A stretch of DNA of 64,000 bases. Source: Melanopsichium pennsylvanicum. Taxonomy: Eukaryota > Basidiomycota > Ustilaginomycetes > Ustilaginales. The notes beneath the pieces are model-generated. The model was given only the letters and a program-made list of their open reading frames with translations. It was not told the origin of the DNA and did no database searches. Below, piece by piece: positions 38,782 through 48,700 of the stretch. The stretch covers positions 620,001 to 684,000 of the forward strand of contig OAPG01000005.1 of assembly GCA_900208305.1 (NCBI GenBank), written 5' to 3'. The translations under genes were made by a program, and so were the position numbers. The number at the start of each line of letters is the position of its first letter. Position 1 is the first letter of the stretch.

Positions 38782-40539
38782 ATGCCGCTCCGCAAAGAGC
38801 CGCCAACACCACGCTCAGCCGTATCAACTGCTCGTCAGGATGCCGGACCATCCATGCCAACATCACTAGGTCCATTGATCCCTTTCAAGCCAGGCCAAAC
38901 GTCGTTTCGCCGACAAGCGATTCTCACTGAAGACGAATACACTTCGGCATTATCCAGCATCATCAAGCGTGACTTCTTTCCTAACATCGACAGGCTACGT
39001 GCAGAGAACGAATATTTGACTGCAATCGAGCGTGAGGATCCAGTGCAGATTCGAGTAGCACTGAATGGTTTGCTGCGCTTGGACGATTCAGCGGCACGGC
39101 CAGCAAAGAAGCATACACATACTGACATTTCCAGATTCACACCAAAAAGGAAGGACGAAAGCGGTGAGTGGGACGACAAATCGCAGGTACAGGGAACGAG
39201 CCCAAGCATATTCAACCCGAATTTCACCCCTGCTGACTCGACCCCTGGAACCATCGCTCACGACGACCTTGAAGCGGAGCAGGATGAACCGGGTTCAGGG
39301 ATAAGCCCCAATACCAACCTTTCGCTCGCTTCGTTTCAGTCGCAATACACTTCAGAAGATAACGCAAGCTTCTCACAAATTCTGGATAGGGGCAATCAGG
39401 AGCGTAAACGCAAGTATGCACATCTCTTTGCCAAAGAACAAGTGTCAGAGCAACGAATCAAACAAATTGCACAAGCAGAGCACGCGGATGCGGACAAGGG
39501 GAAAAAGCTAATGATAGAGGCCAACCCGGATAATTACAAGGTCATTGAGGAGGTCAAGGAGACTTTGTCCATTGGAGACGGTACGCACGACACCTCCGGC
39601 AAAGGCAAAGAAACGCCACAAGTACTGGCGGAAAAGAAGACGGATCCTATGGACGACCTCATCCTAGTGCCTGAGCCTCGAAAGGACGACAGACCACCGC
39701 TACTGGGTCTCAGCCGCTGGAAGTACACAGCTCGCAATGCGCTCATTTACGGTCCCGATGCCAACCATCCTTACCTCCACGGCCAACCCGAGCTTTCATC
39801 ATCTAAAGCTGAGATCGGCGACGAGCAATTAAAGCCGCAGATCAACTTTTGCGCCGTCCAATCTCTTACAGCCTCAACCTCAAACTCAGTATCTGATACC
39901 AGAGAAGGGAGCGAGCTTGCATGGTCACCCAGCAGTTCACGCATCGATGCAGCCATCTCACGCGGGCGTGCTGGATGCATCGCTTCTTCTTCGGACTATT
40001 ACGCAGAAGATCCGAAAGTTAACGGTTGGGGATTTGTGACTCCTTACTCAACTCCTCAACACTCTGTCTCTCAGCATGTTAGCGTCGAGAACATGCACTT
40101 GAAGATTTACAATGTGATAAAGTCGCGCCGCGCTGCAAGTGCGTTTAATTCTTACTTTGGAAGTAGCCGAGGAGAAGAATTGGGTGGTAGGGATTTCGAG
40201 CTACCGAAGATGAGTAAGAGAGAAGAGTTAGCGCAAAAGCTTGCTTCGCCGAAAACAAACCAGGGGGGAAGTACGCCGTATGGTGTTGCTAAATATGTTG
40301 GGCTTACGGCACTTAAGAGGAGACAATTTGTGAGTCCGAGGAGGAGGAAGAAAAAAGTGGGTGATTTGACGCCTGCTGGCAGAGCGCTGTTGGAGAGAAG
40401 TAGTGACTGTTTGACTCTGAGCAGCGCTGGTGTTGGCAGTCCGACAGCTAGGGGAGGTGTGGGATGGAGCGGAAGGGTTGGAAGGGGAGTAGGGGATCGC
40501 GGTTGGACACCAACTCCTCAACACAAATTACGACGATAA
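38782..40539 (+). CDS. ESS2/DGCR14-like splicing-associated nuclear protein
   Basis: The protein has 585 residues from the first ATG at 38782 (MPLRKEPPTP); the frame is open slightly upstream but only with non-ATG codons. The ESS2 signature is near residues 45-75: AILTEDEYTSALSSI, then RDFFPNIDRLRAENEYL. SLASFQSQYTSEDNASF followed by QERKRKYAHLF (about 200-235) also fits. So do the RWKYTARNALIYGPDA segment and the Lys/Arg-rich C-terminus with FVSPRRRKKK. ESS2 (Bis1 in fission yeast) associates with late spliceosomal complexes in the nucleus. The C-terminal 100 residues are less conserved. It is convergent with the MDR oxidoreductase gene, with 193 bases between the stops. Confidence 0.88.
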   Translation: MPLRKEPPTPRSAVSTARQDAGPSMPTSLGPLIPFKPGQTSFRRQAILTEDEYTSALSSIIKRDFFPNIDRLRAENEYLTAIEREDPVQIRVALNGLLRLDDSAARPAKKHTHTDISRFTPKRKDESGEWDDKSQVQGTSPSIFNPNFTPADSTPGTIAHDDLEAEQDEPGSGISPNTNLSLASFQSQYTSEDNASFSQILDRGNQERKRKYAHLFAKEQVSEQRIKQIAQAEHADADKGKKLMIEANPDNYKVIEEVKETLSIGDGTHDTSGKGKETPQVLAEKKTDPMDDLILVPEPRKDDRPPLLGLSRWKYTARNALIYGPDANHPYLHGQPELSSSKAEIGDEQLKPQINFCAVQSLTASTSNSVSDTREGSELAWSPSSSRIDAAISRGRAGCIASSSDYYAEDPKVNGWGFVTPYSTPQHSVSQHVSVENMHLKIYNVIKSRRAASAFNSYFGSSRGEELGGRDFELPKMSKREELAQKLASPKTNQGGSTPYGVAKYVGLTALKRRQFVSPRRRKKKVGDLTPAGRALLERSSDCLTLSSAGVGSPTARGGVGWSGRVGRGVGDRGWTPTPQHKLRR

Positions 40540-40732
40540 GCTTAGGAATATTTTGAATCGTCAGTGCCTCGGCATGACATCAATGGAAGAATTTCATTTT
40601 CCAAACGAACAACATGTACAACACCAACATTTGTATCTCGCATCAAGTACTTGTATCAAATTCTCCCATTCGTACAGCAACAAGAAGTCGTTAAATACAC
40701 AGAAGGATTCACTGAATGCGGGATTGAAATGT

Positions 40733-41803
40733 TTAGGCCTCGTTGGGGCGAATTACCACCTTAACACCAGAGACGCCCTCCTTGTTGGCCTTGAGTGCGT
40801 CCTCGATCTTGGATAGACCGCCCTCGACTACCTGAATTCTGTTGAGCTTGATCTTGCCCTGGGCGATGTAGCCACCTTCTCCACCCAGGTTCTTGGCCAA
40901 ATTTTCAGAGACGTAGCGGTAATCGGGATCGGCACCGTTACCAAAGATGTTGGTTACCTTGACTTCCTTCTTTCCTTCGGCTGAGCTTGCAGCGACGGCG
41001 TTTTCATCGGGAGACATGACTGTGATGACATTTCCGCCAGAAAGTTGTTGGAGAATTTCAACAGCGAGAAGCTGAGTATCTGGGGAAGAGATGCTATCGT
41101 AAACGAAATCGACTGATGAACCTTGTGGAATGGCGTTTGCAAAATCAGCTGCAGAAGTTGCTTTACTACGGTCCAAAAGTACGTCAGCTCCGAGAGCTTT
41201 GAGGAGATCAAAGTTGGATGGGCTAGATGAAGTGACGATATGTTCAAATCCAGAAAGCTTTGCGAATTGAATACAGTACTGACCCACGCTCGAAGATCCA
41301 CCCAAGATCACCGCAGTCTTTCCCTTGCCAACTTTGTCGCCATCCTTGTCCCACGGAGCAGCGAGTCCAAGGCCGCTCTTATGATACAGGCCTGTGGCAA
41401 CCGCCATTCCACCCACCCAGAAAGTGGCTGCCTGTTCGTCGCTGACTTTCTTGGGTGTCTTTGCAGCGAGAGCTGCAGGAATCTTGACATATTGCTGGAA
41501 AGTGGTGCTGTCATACTGGCCAATGATACCTTGGAAGAAGACACGCTCACCGACGCTGTGAGTGGTCACTTTGGAGCCAACAGAGACAATCTCGCCAGAA
41601 CCGTCATGGCCGAGGATGGCAGGGTATTCGGAGAGGAAGAAGCGGTAATCGCGCATCTTCCAATCGACGGGGTTGATGGCAGCGGCAGCGACTTTAACGG
41701 CAATCTCGTCCGAAGCAAGGGCACCAAGGGATCGATCAACGACTTGGTGCTGTGCACCTGCCTCAGGCACGACGGCGGCCTTGAACGAGGATGGAAGAGA
41801 CAT
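40733..41803 (-). CDS. Zinc-independent MDR-family NAD(P)H oxidoreductase (ToxD/enoyl-reductase-like)
   Basis: The protein has 356 residues with the start at ATG 41803. The N-terminal GroES-like part has AAAINPVDWKMRDY and YPAILGHDGSGEIVSVG. The Rossmann part has AVILGGSSSVGQYCIQFAK (nucleotide-binding GGSSSVG), followed by VTSSSPSNFDLLKALGAD and VDFVYDSISS. The catalytic-zinc Cys/His set of alcohol dehydrogenases is absent, so it belongs with quinone-oxidoreductase or trans-acting enoyl-reductase-like enzymes. No secondary-metabolism genes lie near it, so a housekeeping or detoxifying role is more likely than a cluster role. No targeting signal is seen. Confidence 0.85.
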   Translation of the reverse strand: MSLPSSFKAAVVPEAGAQHQVVDRSLGALASDEIAVKVAAAAINPVDWKMRDYRFFLSEYPAILGHDGSGEIVSVGSKVTTHSVGERVFFQGIIGQYDSTTFQQYVKIPAALAAKTPKKVSDEQAATFWVGGMAVATGLYHKSGLGLAAPWDKDGDKVGKGKTAVILGGSSSVGQYCIQFAKLSGFEHIVTSSSPSNFDLLKALGADVLLDRSKATSAADFANAIPQGSSVDFVYDSISSPDTQLLAVEILQQLSGGNVITVMSPDENAVAASSAEGKKEVKVTNIFGNGADPDYRYVSENLAKNLGGEGGYIAQGKIKLNRIQVVEGGLSKIEDALKANKEGVSGVKVVIRPNEA

Positions 41804-42624
41804 TTCTTTAGTTATACTTCGGGGGAAAACGTGATGTCGCTTTGTATTTGGGTGCCCTTTCCCTCTTCGTTGTAAGCTTGCAAAAAGAGCTGGAATTTGT
41901 TAGTTATGGTGAAAAGAGAAGGTAGTCTAGGTGTTGGACGCTTATGTACACAAACTGGGAAACAGATTCGGGTCGAGCAATGAACACCATAGAAGTCTAC
42001 AGTCCGTTGTAACTTACTTTACATTACCGTAATTACGTAATGTGACTTTTAATTGTAAAGCACCAACACTGTAAAGTACAGTAAATTTTCTACGAGTGTT
42101 TTACGCTACATACAGTACTCCTACTGTCGAGGGTTCGGCAAAATGCTTCCACGACTGGCCAAAAGTGATGCCGTGTGCTGTAACTGTAAATCAACATTCC
42201 AAATTGCAGCGGCCAGACAGCTGGCGTGCTGGCTGAGGATTTTTCTGTCTTGGATTTCAACTTACTGTATTGCTGTTGCGTCATCTCGTTCTATCAATCA
42301 TGGAACTGCGCCAGAATTTGGCTCAGACTTAACTCCGAGGCGAATTCCCTCTGTTCAATTTTCGGACTGTCTGGACTACCAAAAGACGACGGACGACCTC
42401 CTTGCTCTTTGTACACCAAAGTTGTCTTCTGAATTGCCTTCCGTCAGTTACAATTCTGGGAATACAACCACAAAGCGGGGCTTACACGTCACGTACGCTG
42501 TCACACCATCACGCTCTTTCCGTGCGACCACATATGCAGCCCTAACTCCGTTTTCAGATCATTCTCCGCGGCCGTCAATATCAATTTTGCAACACCATAG
42601 GATTAAGGGATCAACAAAGATGCA
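41804..42624. other. Intergenic, promoter of the MDR gene
   Basis: Rich in recurrent motif copies: near-palindrome ACATTACCGTAATTACGTAATGT (42021-42043), GTAAAGTACAGTAAATTT (42071-42088), ATACAGTACT (42111) and ACTGTAAATC (42182). The open frame on the plus strand from 42143 has no coding character. Confidence 0.5.
42021..42088. promoter_or_regulatory. Cluster of GTACAGTA/TTACGTAA palindromic motifs
   Basis: Two imperfect palindromes within 70 bases in the MDR upstream region, related to the perfect palindrome at 10201. Confidence 0.45.
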
Positions 42625-44808
42625 CTAGACTCCATTAGTAAGACCTTGTCCGGCGCCTTGCCTGGACTTCCATTCTTCATGTGCTCGCCGGTATCCTAAT
42701 GCATGCAATGACGTCAAAGTGCAAGAGACAGTTAGATTGTCTTCTTGGGAGAGCTGAGTGAGAGCTTCCAGAAGCATACTCACCTACTGCATTAAGCCGA
42801 GGACCATGTTCGTTGGTAGCGCGGTGTGTGTTGAGGTCTGTTGCGCCCACAGCAACAAAGTGAAGAGTTGATACAGACAGTCCCCAAGAGGCAGGTACAA
42901 TAAGCGCAGCCAAAAATCGTTCAAACGTCAGGCAAGAATCAACACGGTGGTGTGCGCGACGGTCGCGCGAGTATCGCCACGCATACCATCTCGAGCTCTA
43001 CTTACGGTTCAGTGTGCCATAGGCCTTGTCGCACCCATCAAAGTCGCATCGATATTTGCGCTCTACCTCTTCCGACTTGCGACGCCTGCGGATACGTCGA
43101 ATGACATCATTGCTTCGTGTGCTGCCCCATCCGTTGCCGCTTCCAGATACATCAAGCTGCTCGTTGAGAGCTTGGGTGGCAGATGCAAACTGTCCGTTGG
43201 GTGCTCGATACCAAATTCGCCTCTTTGATCCTATCGATCCTTCTTCCATCCGATTTTCCCCGACACTCTCAGCAACATTGTTTCCACCTAGTCCAAGCGC
43301 TCGCTGCTCAGAGCTCAGGTCCCTGATTGCTCGGGAGACCGCTTTCTGGCCGTCATGCTGATCTGCGTTTGCATCCCTTGAAGTGCCAGAATGATTGCTC
43401 TCACGGAATGCATCGTAACACTGCTGAGCCTCTCGTGTTATCGGGCTTCCACCCTCGTGATCTCCTTGCACCCCGCCAGCGTTAGAATGGCTCAGCCATG
43501 GATCAGTCGAGGTCCAGGTCAACTCGGGCAGTGATCGACTCGAAGCGAGAGAGCTTGGGCCACAACTTGCCGTGGACGAATCGTGAATCTGATACACAGC
43601 ATCGAGACTTTCGTTACGGACACTACCGAAGCTTGGACCTGTATGATGCTGTCGCAGACTCCAAATCGAGTTTCGCTCCAGAGTGGTCTCGAGTGGAGGT
43701 GCTGAGCCACCACCCATACCGTTGCGGAGAGCCTCGTCGAGATATGGAAGTCGCAGCATATCATCTATACCATGCTCGAACGTCGTGTGCGGTTGCATCC
43801 TTTCCTGACCTTGAGCAGTCTTGTTGGAAGCGTCATCATCGAAGCTGCCCAGACCTCCATGTCCTGCAAACGGCACAATGTGAGGGGATGGGGACAAATT
43901 CAAAGCTCCGACCCTTGCTGCAATGCTTTGATGCTCTGGGTCTTGCCCATCATATCGTGTGCTGCCATGAGCAACGCAAGTTTCGGAGTTACGATGATCG
44001 CTGGGAACGTGAGCTGGGACAGAGCTTACTGCGATCGCTGATCGAGCCGGTCCAATTTGACCCTCGTCTGCTGAGAGAGAATAAGCAGGCCAAGGGTATC
44101 TGTGCATTAAATCTGGGATGCCAATGGTGCGGAACCTGGGGTCGGAAGTCGGTCCCCAGCCACTTTGCAGGGTCATTTCGTACGGGATGGTCAGACTTGG
44201 CATACCGCCATCTACTTCATTCAAGATTGTGTATCGGGATGAAAGTCAGCATTCATGGTTCTTCGAGTAATTTCTTCGTGATCCGACGAGTTGGGAACAG
44301 GATACTCACTGGAAAAAGGATGCACCATTTCGTATTGCGATGCTTCAGAACCGACATGACTTTGTTGACCATTGTGGACGTAGAAATTTTGATATAGCGA
44401 GCTGTCCTCTGATGCTGGTAACAGAGAGATGCCTTGATGGGTGAAGTGGGACTCGACCCAATCTGATGTCTGCGTATACGTCACGTTGTATTCAGACGGT
44501 ACATCCACCGCTGTGATGTTGGCCGCCTCCTCGATTGTGATCAGACCTCCAGATTGGTTGGGGGGCGCCGAACTCGATCGTGCTGGTACTTCGGCGACTG
44601 GACCCCCAACGCTGCCGCTACTCGAGTACAGACAGCTGTTCCGATCCATGGGTTGAGTAGATGAAGTATGGGCGGTTGGTGATGAGCGGAAAAGGCTTCC
44701 AAGGCGATAACAGGTCTGTTGGCGATACCACTGCTGGGTCCTCTTTCTACCCGTGTCATCAGAGCGGACCATCTTATATCTTAAATGATCGCCAGCAACC
44801 TCAGTCAT
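42625..44808 (-). CDS. Con7-like C2H2 transcription factor, four exons
   Basis: Exons 44808-44310, 44211-43006, 42837-42784 and 42695-42625 join in frame to 609 residues. Introns of 98, 168 and 88 bp all have GT(A/G)AGT donors and AG acceptors. The second intron cuts inside the zinc finger. Joined, the finger reads CDFDGCDKAYGTLNHLNTH with C555, C560, H573 and H579, preceded by RRIRRRRKSEEVERKYR and followed by RRAHEEWKSRQ. This arrangement (basic block, single finger with KAYGTLNHLN, then EEWK) is that of the fungal Con7 family, which regulates morphogenesis and infection structures in plant-pathogenic ascomycetes. The N-terminal 540 residues are disordered. The ATG at 44808 (CAACATG) is the best start but an extra 5' exon cannot be excluded. 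Confidence 0.8.
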
Positions 44809-45753
44809 GTTGAGCTGACCAGATTTGTCCTGGGACAGTACCGACTACGTTGCTCAAGGGTGCGCGTGATTTGCCTGGGCCGCTTCCATCGACACCCTCT
44901 GATGCTTTTTCAGTAGTAAACAGGTTCGTGTCGATAAGGACTGCTTGCAGAGCGGTCATCGGCTCCCTTATTACGCCCTGAGTCCATAGCCGCACTGGCC
45001 GGAGAAACAATTCAGCAAGTCGATCAAATCGTGAAGTAGGTCCTTAGGCATCTGGACGACTCAGCTGCGCTTTTTCACAGAGAACATTTGGGGACGAAGT
45101 GAGCCTTGAACTCCGTTGCAGCCACGGGCGTCGCCGAGCATATGGAGATGTGATCACTTGGAAGCATCAGTACTCGAGGACGTCAAGCCTCTCCTAGCTC
45201 GCCCATTCCCTACCTTGTCTTCTCTGTCGTCACCTTGATCATTGATTTCCGGATCAACTTTGGCCTTCCCGATCGTCACATTTTTGGATCAACTTTGGCC
45301 TTCCCGGTCATCACATCTACGTTCGGCGCGTGACGTATCCGTTGTCTTGCCTACCTTTGACAATGCGCTAGCTCGGTCATAAGGCGGCCGCCCCTCTGAA
45401 CAGGAACACCGTGGAGGCCACTGTATGTCGCTCGGAATCGCTAGCACTACGCTACCGGTCCGATCGGCGATGATGACCGCCTCAGCTCCATTCTGACTCT
45501 TGCGATTCTTGTAGCTATTCTGGCAGCAGCGGGTAGCCTTTGGTCAACCTTGGCGATAGTTGGCGTCTTTCGACGTCCATGCATTGAAACATGCTCTCCT
45601 CGCGTCATCTATTCAGTTCATCAGGTTGTGTCAAATTCAGCGGTCTAGGCAGGTTTGACCATCTCGCCGCATAGGTTTGATTCGGCGAAGATTTTGCGGT
45701 AACGTACAGCTGATTGAGCGTTTTTTGAATGGCGCTGCAAAAAGGACGTGTGG
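44809..45753. other. Intergenic, promoter of the Con7-like gene
   Basis: Contains the 35-bp tandem duplication at 45251-45320 and nothing else recognisable. It also covers the 3' end of the acidic-protein gene. Confidence 0.45.
45251..45320. repeat. 35-bp tandem duplication
   Basis: Units begin GGATCAACTTTGGCCTTCCC at 45251 and 45286, with only a few differences in the second half. Confidence 0.88.
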
Positions 45754-48700
45754 CTAATTAAGTTTAAGGACTTTGCGCTTTGATGATTTGTGCCTGCTCA
45801 TCTTCCCAGGACTACTGCTCTGGGCTGGTAAGCCTCCTTGCGAGCGGCGGCTACGGCGTGCTGTTTTTGTGCTTCCCACTTCTCCGGTTCTGGGAGCTTT
45901 CTCGGGCCCAGACGCCCTTGCTGCGCTTGAAGGCTTACGCTTTCTTCCACCTCTGCCGCCTGTCCTACCTTTGCTCTTCTCCTGTGGCTGTGGCACAACT
46001 GCGCTCTCCTCTTCGGGATCACCATCGTTTCGTTGATGCGCTTCATCTACATCCTTGCGCGTGGCTCGCATGCGCGTAGATATGCCTCGGTCTTCGCCAC
46101 CCTCATACTCTTCCTTTGGCTCTGATTGTTCTTGGTGAGGGCCAAAGGCAATTGCCTCTTGCGACTGGCGGCCGCGACGCGCTCGCTTCGATGTAGATTC
46201 GACCGTGTCCAGGACGTATTCGACCGCTGCGGCGTCCTGTGCGTCTCTGGCATCATTGCTATCATCCTCGGTGTTTGAGATTGCGCTCTTGCGACCACGC
46301 TTCTTCTTCGACTTTGTCTCCGTGCTCGATTCCGCGTCTTCTTCTTCAGCTGCTATCTCGTTTCTTGCTAAGGGTTTGTAGCTGGTGTCAGCAGTCGCGC
46401 TCTTTCTGGGTCTGCAGCGCCTCCCACTTGGCGGCGGAGGGATGGAATCGCGAAGAACAACGCCGGATGCACCAGCGTGGTTGCTGTTCGCTTCATCATT
46501 GGATTGCCCCACCTTTGACAGATGGGAATCGTCAATGTTGGTGTCCTCCTCCTCATGCTCTTCAAGTCGTTCTTCAAAAGTCGCGACGGAGATGTCGCCA
46601 GTTCTAGCTGCCGGCGGATGCCTTTCCTTCTGCAGACTCTTTCTCTCGTCATTGGGAAGGTAGTCGGCATTTGGGCTCATCGGATCGTGGCGTCGAGGCG
46701 AGCGATGATGGGACGAAGCGGAAGCCATGCTGCTGGCTCGTCGGTGTCGCGGGCTTTGCTTGGTAGAACGAGATGGGGTCTCTGGCTCACCTTTATGGGA
46801 GTATCTAATCGCCTCTCCCTCAAGATCAGCCTCCGACTCCCCTTCCTTTGCTTCCGTTATGACCACCCCTGCATGGAGACCGGCGTCAATTCCCTCAGGG
46901 TTGACGTCGTCTTCGGGCTCTACCTTTACGCCTGCCTTAGAATGCACCTCGGTCCACCCTACACTGCCTTTCTTCTCATCGTCGAAAGAGGTCAGATCTG
47001 CGTCGAGGTCATAGGCTGCAGAGACTAAATTGGCGGCAGAAGTGTCAGGCTCTACGCAAATTCCTTCGTTGAGCATCTGAAGGCCGATGATGCGACTGAG
47101 CATATGGTGAACGTCCGGCGGAAGCCACTCCGGGTCGACATCGATCCAGTCATCCGCCTTCTGATCCGATGTCTTGCCAAGATCCTTTGCGCCGTCCTCG
47201 CGAGCTTTCTCGTAGTTGATGGAGCAACCCGGAACAATGAAAACAGGAGCGCCTTCAACTTTGGTCAATTCAAGCCTGCGGCAGATGCAGTGAGACCGAG
47301 TAGTGATCGTGTATTCGGTCTTCTCTTTCGACTTGGGTGAACGCCTAGGCTGCTGTTGGCTTTCTGTCTGGCTATCGGTCTGTGCAGCGTCATCAGCTGT
47401 CGTTGCAGGTTCCACACCTTCTGCTACCTCACGAGCTTCATCCGCCTGACTCTCGCTGATGGGCAGCAGAGATGGAATAGCTCTGAGCGGGGCAGCTAAA
47501 TTGCTGGCGAGACTGGACGCAGCTTCTGTCATCTGGGCGAGTAGATTGCGTTTGGCGGCCCCATGCAAATGGCGGTTGCCCTGGCGGTTAGCAGAGGGCG
47601 TGAAGCTGGAGGTCGATCGGCCGATTGAGGATGCTGGCGATGGCGGCACACGGGTTGGTAGCAAGCTGCTGGGCCCTGCAGATACCGGCGCATCGACGAC
47701 TTTGGTCTCTGGGTTGGGCTCGGAAGCGACTGGTACATCGGCCTCTGCGATGGCATTCGACTTCAGCTCGAGGGGTAGTTGCAAACTTGCCTCGAGGGAA
47801 TCGTCACCGGCCTGTTCGACCTTTTCCTGCTCCTGTGCTGCGAGACTCCCCTCCTTGAGTGGGGCCATCTGGACAAGCTCTCGATCGGCAGACACGTTAG
47901 ACGGTTCTGCGCGGTCCTCGTCCACGTGCTGTTCACCTGTGGCTGTGTATTCCATGATCTGATTCGGAGTTTTGCTCAGCGCTGGAAAGGTTTGTCGCTC
48001 AAGGGAGCTGTCTCGATCTGCAAGATCACCGCTGAGGATGGCTTCGTCTTCTTCCAGTACTTCTGCAGGCAGATGCGGCTGGGCAACTTTCACCGACGTT
48101 GATTCGTCAGCAAGAACTCCACCCGCTGCTGACGTTGCAATTGCAGCACTACCGCCGATACTGTCAGCTTTAGCCACGATCTCATCGGATCCAGTAGTCA
48201 TGGGCCCCAAAGCTGCCTGGATCGCAGGGCCGCTAGCCTGCTCGGCATCGAGGCCCCTGTCAGCAGCTTCGTACTCGTTGTTATCCTCGACATCTGCCTC
48301 AAGTACATCGGTGCTCTCGACACGTGCAAAGACCGGCTTGATGGGCCGTGCACGAGAGTCGATGGGAGAAGCTGTGATATCTCCGTTCGCGGCAAGCTCG
48401 GCCGCATCTCTTGTAAAGACGATGGGTACTGTTTGCGCATCGGGTGGCTGAGAGTCTACCGCGGTCTTTGAGGTAATTTCCACAACTTCGGCAGGTGCTG
48501 ATGCCGCCTGAGCATCGCTGCTGCGATCAGCATTTGGTCCAGCCTCTTCAGTCTGTACCACCAGCTTCGCGCTGGCATTCGATGTAATCTTTTCGACTTT
48601 TTCGACTCGTAGCCCCTGGGTTTCTTTCGCTGGGTCGCTGGTATCGTCGGCAGCTCCGACTTCGTTCTGACCTTCTCGCATTTCATTCGGAGACAAAGAC

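Noticed and set aside
42143..42628. 161-codon plus-strand frame in the MDR promoter
   Set aside because: Its body lies in motif-rich intergenic DNA and its end only reaches the 3' edge of the Con7-like gene; composition is not coding-like and no domain is seen.
44801..45010. Possible extra 5' exon of the Con7-like gene
   Set aside because: No ATG in that frame at a useful place and no clear donor; the CAACATG at 44808 is a better start.
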